Origin: Rhynchosporium graminicola
Taxonomy: Eukaryota; Ascomycota; Leotiomycetes; Helotiales; Ploettnerulaceae
Direction: 5' to 3'
Length of the DNA stretch: 64,000 nucleotides
Assembly: GCA_900074885.1 (NCBI GenBank)
Contig: FJUW01000001.1
Location: forward strand, 868,001-932,000
Position numbers and translations under genes: made by a program. Position 1 is the first letter of the stretch. The number at the start of each line of letters is the position of its first letter. Below are positions 57,580-64,000 of this stretch, in pieces. The notes under the pieces are model-generated. The model did not search any database. It was not told where the DNA came from and worked only from the letters and a program-made list of their open reading frames with translations.

Positions 57580-59231
57580 ATGAAGCCCAGAAATTCTCTT
57601 TTACAACTGTCCAGAAGCTGGCAACAGCTCGTTCCACAGATCCATCTCCCTACCGGTCTCGGTGCTCGACACTTCACCCCCACTATGGCCAATAGGGGAA
57701 AAATTCAGCCGGCCAAGAGGGTTGCTGGCCAGAAACAAGATGTTTGGTAAGTGAGAAATGTTCTGTGCATACTATCTCATGCACATTCATATACATGCTC
57801 CCTCATGCAAATATAAGTGTGGGGTAGAAAGTGGAAGGTAACAAATATGGATGAGGGTGTTGTTTACATTTCATCCCTCTAGTTCTGGTCATGATATTGA
57901 CTAATGTAATCAACAGGTCTATCGTTAATGAAGCTGCGGCTGCATCGCCCGTCCAGCCCATAGTCAATATGGGACAAGGTTTCTTCGGATACAACCCACC
58001 CGATTTCATTCTCAATGCTGCGAAGGAAGCATTGAACAAGGTTGACGCCAACCAATACTCACCCACCAGAGGACGGCCACGTCTAAGGAAAGCGATTGCA
58101 GATGCGTACTCGCCGCTATGGGGCAGAAAGTTGAACCCAGACACCGAGGTCACAATTACCTCCGGTGCAAATGAAGGTCGAAAAGCATTTCCAGACTCTT
58201 GAGAAGAAATGTGCTAACTTGAAAAGGTATGCTCAGTGCATTCATGGGGTTTATTGAGGAGGGCGACGAGGTGATTGTCTTCGAACCATTCTTCGACCAG
58301 TAAGTATTCGCTCAAGTGTCCGTCCCTTGGCATTTTACTCATCATTATCAGATACATCAGCAACATCGAGATGCCAGGCGGCAATATTGTCTACGTGCCA
58401 TTACACCCACCTCCAAATGGTGCATCGCAAAACACCTCTTCTGGAGAATGGACGATCGACTTTGCCGAGCTAGAAGCCGCCATCTCGCCAAGAACAAAGA
58501 TGATTGTAATCAACACGCCGCACAATCCTATTGGGAAGGTCTTCTCTAAAGATGAGCTTCTGAAAATTGGCGAGCTTTGCGTCAAGAACCGAATCCTCAT
58601 CCTTTCAGACGAGGTCTATGACCGTCTGTTCTACGTGCCGTTCACCAGAATGGCAACCCTATCTCCAGAGATTGAGAAACTTACCCTGACGGTGGGCTCT
58701 GCTGGAAAGAACTTCTATGCCACAGGATGGCGTGTAGGATGGTTGATAGGCCCGCCAGAGTTGATCCAACACGTGGCTGCGGCTCACACCCGAATCTGCT
58801 ACTCCTCAGTCTCACCATTGCAAGAAGCGGCTGCCGTTGGGTTCGAGCAAGCCGATGCCCAAAATTTCTGGGAGACTGCTAAGAAGGAGATGAAAGACAA
58901 GATGGACGGGTTCAACACCATCTGGAAAGAATTGGATCTCCCATTCTCTGACCCGGAAGGTGGATACTTCGTCTTGGTCAACATGAAGAGAGTCAAGATC
59001 CCTGCAGACTACCCTTTCCCTGCACATGTTAAGGATAGACCGAGAGACTTCAAGCTTAGTTGGTTCTTGATCCAGGAGGTTGGCGTTGCTGCTATCCCAC
59101 CCACTGAATTTTATACTGATGATAATGCGCATATTGGTGAAGATTGGTTGAGATTTGCAGTGTGTAAAGAGGACGAAGTCTTGGCTAGGGCGAAGGAAAG
59201 ACTGAGAGACTTGAAACAATACATAGAATAG
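57580..59231 (+). CDS. BNA3: Kynurenine/glutamine aminotransferase (class I/II PLP enzyme, Bna3 type)
   Basis: PLP-dependent transaminase of the kynurenine aminotransferase type, converting kynurenine to kynurenic acid; fungal Bna3 is reported as mitochondrial or cytosolic. Exons 57580-57746, 57917-58176, 58227-58299 and 58352-59231 are in phase: 459 residues. Blocks: DVWSIVNEAAAASPVQPIVN, MGQGFFGYNPPDFI, NQYSPTRGRPRLRKAIADAY, TSGANEGMLSAFMGFIEEGD, MIVINTPHNPIGKVFSKDEL, ILSDEVYDRL and LTVGSAGKNFYATGWRVGW, with the PLP-binding Lys in SAGK. Last is DWLRFAVCKEDEVLARA. The first 35 residues lack acidic residues and are Arg/Ser/Leu-rich, fitting a mitochondrial presequence. An internal ATG at 57685 would give a cytosolic form, so dual targeting is possible. 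Confidence 0.92.
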
Positions 59232-59712
59232 AGGCGAGGCTGGTACTGTACTTGCTCAATTCGCAGCGCAGTGATCTTGCTTGATGAAATGGGACAAAAC
59301 ATACTCCGCATATGTACCCGCCTTTAATTGTTCGGACATCTTCACCAATGGACTTACTGTTCGTCAACTAGTGAATTTCTCACTGCTCTTTTTAATATCC
59401 TGCACGGGACTTCCCGAGGATCTGATAAGCCAACCCCGCAAACAGCCATCACGTAAGCTTGATCTGATAAGCCTTGCCGCATTAGCTTAAAGTGCTCCAC
59501 TTCTACATCAACGACAACCTACTTGAATAGACTTTCTTCTAAACGAGCCCGCTCATATAACAGCAATCCTACAGTCTCAAGTGATTTCGGAAAAAGTACT
59601 GCTAAGTCTCTATTTATCGCGTTGGAGATCAGCTACCCACCCCATCTTTGAGCAGTTCTCAAACAGGACTAGCGCAGCTGCGTACTGCTTCGTTGAAGTC
59701 CTGCAGTAGAGA
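59232..59712. other. Intergenic region upstream of the Zn2Cys6 factor
   Basis: About 0.5 kb between two plus-strand genes; an imperfect repeat of CTGATAAGCC occurs twice (about 59421-59430 and 59464-59473). No gene recognised. Confidence 0.5.
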
Positions 59713-62137
59713 ATGCCGCCCAAAGAGAACCCAGTTGGGTACCGCCGAAATGGAAAAAAATCAGCTTGCGAGCCATGTAGAAAAGGAAAGCTTGCTTGCG
59801 ATCATGGGGGTCCTTTTTGTGGCAGATGTGTTCGGAGGAAGACTACCGGGAAGTGCATCTATCACCCAGCCCCCATGACTAGAGGTCGAGCGCCTCCAGA
59901 TACCTCTATTCCACTACACCAGCAAATCGCATACCCTCACGATCAGCCTGTCCAGTTTATCTCTCCTCCAGCCTCGGCGACTTCACAACCTCCATTCTTT
60001 TCGCCTCCTCACACCGCACCACGTGATGCTATTTTCAGTGAACCTCCTCCTGCTATACCAAGTATTCAAGTCCAGACATCAGCTACACAAACAACGAATA
60101 CTCCAGTGAGTACTGGTAGCGGTAAATGGAGTAGTATAGGACAGCCGAAAGGCCCAAGAGGAGCATGGAAACACTCGGAATATCCACGATCCCAGAAGTT
60201 CTACGGACCAACCAGTTTCTCGGCCATATTTACCGATAATGATGCTAAAGTCAACAAAGACTTATTGGACATCGGGGAAGATAAGAGGAAACACCCCGGT
60301 GCTTGGATATTAGGTGCACCTCTTCTTGGATTCCATCGTCCCAACGGACCGACGGAGCGTGAAAAGCAGACCTTGAACGCATTGTGGAATTTACCTTCGA
60401 AGGAAACATGCGAGGCCCTTTTGACTCTTCCGCAACCTTTAAGTTGTCCAAGTCTCAATTTCAATATGATGCAACATTGTGTCACGACATTATGGTCAGC
60501 ATTTGAATCGGAACTAGCAGCTCCACGTTCAGAAAAGCCAGCACTAGATTGGTCGGAGAATGGGGAAGAACCACCAGCTCTACTTGCCATTTCTGACGCT
60601 ATGTTTGCCAATGAAGAAGCTCCATTACTTCCAGATCCCGATGATGGTGTTGCATGGTTAAACAATTTCACTGGCCCGAACATCAGATTTGAGATGATGG
60701 GTATGCTGTTTTGCTTCTTCGGGCTCGCTTATTTGGCGACACAGGATTGGGATCCTATTCTTAAGCATCCTGATAATCATGGCCGTAATAGGAAGCAGGC
60801 TGCTTGGAGAATGAAGGAGTGTGCCAATGTGTGCCTGACAATGTGCGATTACTCGGAAACAGTCAATTACTTGGTCACCGCACTCATCCTAAATATTAAG
60901 AGGCTTGAGACTGGCTGTACTGGAGACGAAAGTAAGCCATTGAAAACCATACGTTCTCCCGGAAGGTTTTTACTGATCTTTCTGAAGCATATCAGATGCG
61001 AAGACTACATGGTGATATGGTCACAACTGCTATCACCTCCGGTCTTCACAGACTACCCGATAATAGCAAGATAACACCGGCTTCTGAGTACAAACGACGT
61101 CTATTTGGCAATATATACTGCAACGATAAGATTCATGCATCTCTCAACGGAATTCCACCTTTACTGACACAGCGATTCTGTGATGTTCAGCTGTGTTCCG
61201 ACCTTGCTGACGATATCATTTTTGCACCATCAGAGCAACTAGCTGACGCAATCAGCAAGCTTGACGCAAACGGGTGGAATAAAACAGGAGCTTGTCACGA
61301 AATCTCGACGTTCCTTCGTGCCAGAATACTAATTCACATGATCCGAGAAGAAATACTAGAACTAGCTCTGGGCGTCAATGTTAATGTTTCAGAAGCTCGC
61401 ATAAAGTATGCCAAGTACTCTCGAAACTCATATAACAAGCACTGACATGGATATCTAGCAACCTTCATCAAAAGTCCCAGCAAATGTTTGACTCCCTCCC
61501 ACCCCAACTCCACTACTTCGACCCTACAGGTGTTCCCAAAGCCAGCTCCAGAAACGTCCTCTACGACCAAGCCTTCCTCAACCTCCAACACCTCCAGAAC
61601 AAATTCCTGCTCGACCGAGTCGCCAAAGCACGCGGTCTTTCAAACGGTCAAGGCCTCCTTAACACCGCCATGTCAATGATCGACCTCTCTTTGATGTTCT
61701 GGAGCAAGCGCGACCAACTCCTGGCGCACTCCCACGGCTTCGACTGGATCATGACTTACTACGGCATTCCTTCCGCAGGAGTGATCTGCGTCGAACTACT
61801 CAAGACCTCATCGGGGCAGAACATCGTGCAAGTCTCTCGGTCTGAAGCCATCCAGAAACTTACCCTTTTTATTGCATTCCTAGAGTGGATTCGAGAGACC
61901 GATGGGAATTGGACACTTGCGCAACGGTTGAGAAAGGTGGTGAGGAGGGTGCTGGATTATGTGCTGGATGTTGCGGAGAAGGATAATAAGCCTGATATGG
62001 TGATGCCTGATGGTGGAGATCAGGAGCTGTATGATCCTATGGTTGGGTGGGGCGGTGGGGGTTTCGATGATGGGAATGATTTGGATTGGTTGAATACTAT
62101 TGATTGGACGCAAGGCTCGTGGATGGATTTTAGTTGA
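59713..62137 (+). CDS. Zn(2)Cys6 fungal transcription factor
   Basis: Sequence-specific regulator with an N-terminal binuclear zinc cluster; target genes unknown. Exons 59713-60931, 60988-61405 and 61459-62137 are in phase: 771 residues. The cluster lies at about residues 19-48 (CEPCRKGKLACDHGGPFC, then GRCVRRKTTGKCIYH), all six Cys present. A Pro/Ser/Thr-rich linker follows, then SQKFYGPTSFSAIFTDNDAK. A middle-homology region follows with FEMMGMLFCFFGLAYLATQD, YQMRRLHGDMVTTAITSGLH, EYKRRLFGNIYCNDKIHASL and PPLLTQRFCDVQLCSDLADD. The C-terminus is Gly/Asp-rich (GWGGGGFDDGNDLDWLNTID), a likely acidic activation domain. The acceptor of intron 1 (CTGAAG, ending at 60987) was chosen over a stronger-looking CAG ten bases later because only it keeps the frame. 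Confidence 0.9.
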
Positions 62138-62149
62138 TGGAAGGTGCGA

Positions 62150-62970
62150 GTGCAACTGCCTGCAACTTTGTAGAATTTACCTGATTCATACCAGAAACGT
62201 TGGTCCGTAGGCTTAGGTGGAATGGCGAGCTTCGTGGTGGATTCCTCCTCCTCATCGAATGCTTTGAGCGCCCTGTCTTGCAACATGACAAGTTCATATG
62301 ATCCACCAGAGTATTCGGTCGGCAAAATGTTCGGACCACATGTGTGTAGCATTTTACTGTCAGTCTGCCCACGAGGACGAACCCCAGCAGGACAGGAGGA
62401 AGCCAAGATCTTGAGCCAACTGTAGGCCCGTATTTCGTTGTTCTTCAGAACATGATCTCTTCCTACATGACAGAGCTGAGCTGGACAGAAACAGAGAATG
62501 CCACCTTTATGTCCACCTGGCCAGCTGGATGAGAAGTAGACAGTGTCGGTGGGCGACATTAGGATCGTTCGCCGCAATAACTGAAAGACGGTATCTGACC
62601 TTCCCAACAGTACATATATGTTTGAGAACTTCTAAGACAGTGGCTCTCGACTCAGAGGAGACGAAGAGGAGTGGTAGGGTTGGTTTCAGGAAGAAGATGT
62701 AGAACTGTGTAAATAGCTGGTCTCGACACTAAGAATGCGGGCGAGGTAACAGCATTGTCTATAAATCTCTCTGCGAAGCTCCAAGGGGAGCTTCGGGAAG
62801 GAGGTGAAGGAATTGAGAGGAGCGTCGTCCTTTGCGATTATAGATGTGATGTTGACATTGGATACTTGCGGAATATTTGAAGTTGAGCTCAGTTGAAGGA
62901 CATTGGCGCCGGGACCGATTGTCTGAAAAGGCACTTGGTCATCGATAATTAACATCATGTAGTTTCTCAT
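62150..62970 (-). pseudogene. Decayed 2EXR-domain gene
   Basis: 2EXR proteins are a large, functionally obscure fungal family related to F-box-like proteins. From the ATG (MRNYMMLIIDDQVPF) the frame reaches the 2EXR start block (FTSFPKLPLELRREIYRQCC). Homology then changes frame to FFLKPTLPLLFVSSESRATV, the PxLL...ESR block, near 62700. It changes frame again to SPTDTVYFSSSWPGG near 62560, followed by an open tail to about 62150. No GT-AG intron restores one frame without deleting the ESR block, so I call it frameshifted. Its 3' end runs into the convergent Zn2Cys6 gene. Confidence 0.65.
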
Positions 62971-63394
62971 TCGCTTGCCAAGAAACGATTTTGATATGCG
63001 CGACAAAAGCTTTCTTGAATGAAGCTCAGCTCATTGAAATGCACTATATATATTGCGACAACAAATTGATTGTACTCCGCGACCAAACCAGCACTCAACT
63101 ATACAGTGAATTTGAGGCACACTGGATTGTACTAGCCACCATTGGAGTGCTTACAGCCATGGATAATCTAATGTCCATAAAGATGCTTATTGAAATCAGT
63201 CTTATACGACACTTAATTGTCTTTTATGATATCTAGAAGTGTGTTATTCACAGATGTCCAGCATCACCTGAGTTGGCTGCTTCCTCACGTGACCATCTCC
63301 CGACGCCATTTTTTTAACCCATCTTCCTACCTACTGTTCTTCATTACGAGTTGACTTCTTCTCAAATTACACACAACAACCCGTACTATTCAAA
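62971..63394. other. Divergent region between the 2EXR relic and the rhodanese gene
   Basis: About 0.4 kb, AT-rich on the left; contains the promoter of the following gene. Confidence 0.5.
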
Positions 63395-64000
63395 ATGAAA
63401 GAGACCTGGCTTCCGACTGGCGCTTCGGATCCAGTTTCTTTCACATGCACCTGCCCAGCTTTATCAAAAGGTGATGGGCTCGTCCTCCTCTTCTACCGAT
63501 ATTTTGATGCTACTCCTTCTGTCCCGACTTCACATTATGACTTAAAGAATGATCCAGCCTCTCTTGCCTCGTTTCACGCAACTGTTACCCAAAAACTTGA
63601 GATAGGGGGTAAAATACGGATAGCAAGAGAAGGCTTCAATGTCACCATAGGCGGCACGAAATTTGCCGTCGAAGATTATATGCAAGAATGCATATCACAT
63701 TGGTCATTTGCCGGGCTGGATCTGTCTACTCAAGAGAAGCAATATCAATTTTTCAAGCCCACATGCGGAGGTTGCGCATGCGTTTTTGGTGGCTCTCCAG
63801 CAAGCGTTCGCGTGACGTCGGAGATCACGCCGATGGGAGTTACGAATTACATTCCTGCCAAATGGGATCAAGTCGAGAGTCTGAGCCCAGCGGATTTCCA
63901 CGAAAGATGCCATAGCAACCCCAATACCATGCTCGTAGATGTCCGCAATCATTACGAATCACGTATCGGATACTTCATTGATCCAAAATCGGGCGAGCCT
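63395..64000 (+). CDS. Rhodanese-domain protein, TrhO/UPF0176-like (partial, 3' end outside window)
   Basis: Bacterial TrhO hydroxylates uridine 34 of tRNA; eukaryotic homologues (TSTD2-like) are less well understood. The frame is open for 202 codons from an ATG to the window edge without an intron. The N-terminal ferredoxin-like part includes LVLLFYRYFDATP and GKIRIAREGFNVTIGGTKFA. A Cys-rich insert (PTCGGCACVFGG) precedes PMGVTNYIPAKWDQVESLSP. The rhodanese domain then begins with TMLVDVRNHYESRIGYF. The expected catalytic Cys lies beyond the window. The Cys-rich insert is unlike bacterial TrhO and may be lineage-specific. Confidence 0.85.
   Translation, partial: MKETWLPTGASDPVSFTCTCPALSKGDGLVLLFYRYFDATPSVPTSHYDLKNDPASLASFHATVTQKLEIGGKIRIAREGFNVTIGGTKFAVEDYMQECISHWSFAGLDLSTQEKQYQFFKPTCGGCACVFGGSPASVRVTSEITPMGVTNYIPAKWDQVESLSPADFHERCHSNPNTMLVDVRNHYESRIGYFIDPKSGEP

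Overview
The window is nuclear DNA of a filamentous ascomycete. Protein-coding genes are split by short introns (mostly 48-140 bases) with GTRNGT-type donors, CTRAC-like branch sites and YAG acceptors. Gene content includes BUD6, an ataxin-2/Pbp1 protein, a Ypi1-type phosphatase inhibitor, UTP5, a two-bromodomain BET protein, FZO1, a LaeA-like methyltransferase, VTI1, DSC3, a kynurenine aminotransferase-type enzyme and HET/2EXR family relics. Recalled resemblance of several proteins points to Leotiomycetes (Helotiales), but that placement is inference. No tRNA, rRNA, CRISPR array or recognisable intact transposon was found.

Layout. 1-2.05 kb: 5' part of BUD6 (minus), cut by the window edge. 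2.05-5.6 kb: long shared upstream region with microsatellites. 5.6-8.6 kb: ataxin-2/Pbp1 protein that keeps LsmAD but has no Lsm fold. 9.3-10.2 kb: alkyltransferase-like DNA-lesion-binding protein (minus). 10.9-12.5 kb: secreted, GPI-anchored cysteine-module protein. 12.5-18.1 kb: gene-poor. 18.1 kb: YPI1. 20.1-21.1 kb: secreted pectin methylesterase. 22.2-23.5 kb: decayed HET-domain gene. 24.5-26.1 kb: mitochondrial FAM210/DUF1279 membrane protein with an unusually long intron. 26.5-27.2 kb: secreted chorismate mutase. 28.8-30.8 kb: JmjC protein with a CXC-like cysteine-rich tail. 31.6-33.3 kb: decayed SGNH/GDSL hydrolase. 35.1-36.2 kb UTP5 and 37.7-40.6 kb BDF1 are divergent. 41.9-42.8 kb: decayed zinc-finger transcription factor. 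43.5-46.3 kb: FZO1, carrying an apparent one-base frameshift in a G run. 47.1-49.2 kb: LaeA-like methyltransferase. 50.0-51.6 kb: FAD-dependent amine-oxidase-like protein. 52.5-53.3 kb: VTI1. 53.8-54.7 kb: DSC3. 55.2-55.8 kb: phosphoglycerate-mutase-like phosphatase. 57.6-59.2 kb: aminotransferase. 59.7-62.1 kb: Zn2Cys6 transcription factor. 62.15-63.0 kb: decayed 2EXR gene. 63.4 kb to the end: rhodanese/TrhO-like protein, cut by the window edge.

How the genes relate. Most are unlinked housekeeping genes: RNA-granule biology, ribosome biogenesis, chromatin, mitochondrial fusion, SNARE traffic and Golgi ubiquitin ligase. Between them sit secreted proteins suited to a plant-associated lifestyle (pectin methylesterase, chorismate mutase, Cys-rich GPI protein). 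The LaeA-like methyltransferase and the FAD oxidoreductase are neighbours, but no biosynthetic core enzyme is visible, so a secondary-metabolite cluster is not supported. The most unusual features are the Lsm-less ataxin-2 protein, the FZO1 frameshift, the JmjC-CXC architecture, and four gene relics (HET, SGNH, Zn2Cys6, 2EXR) scattered among functional genes.
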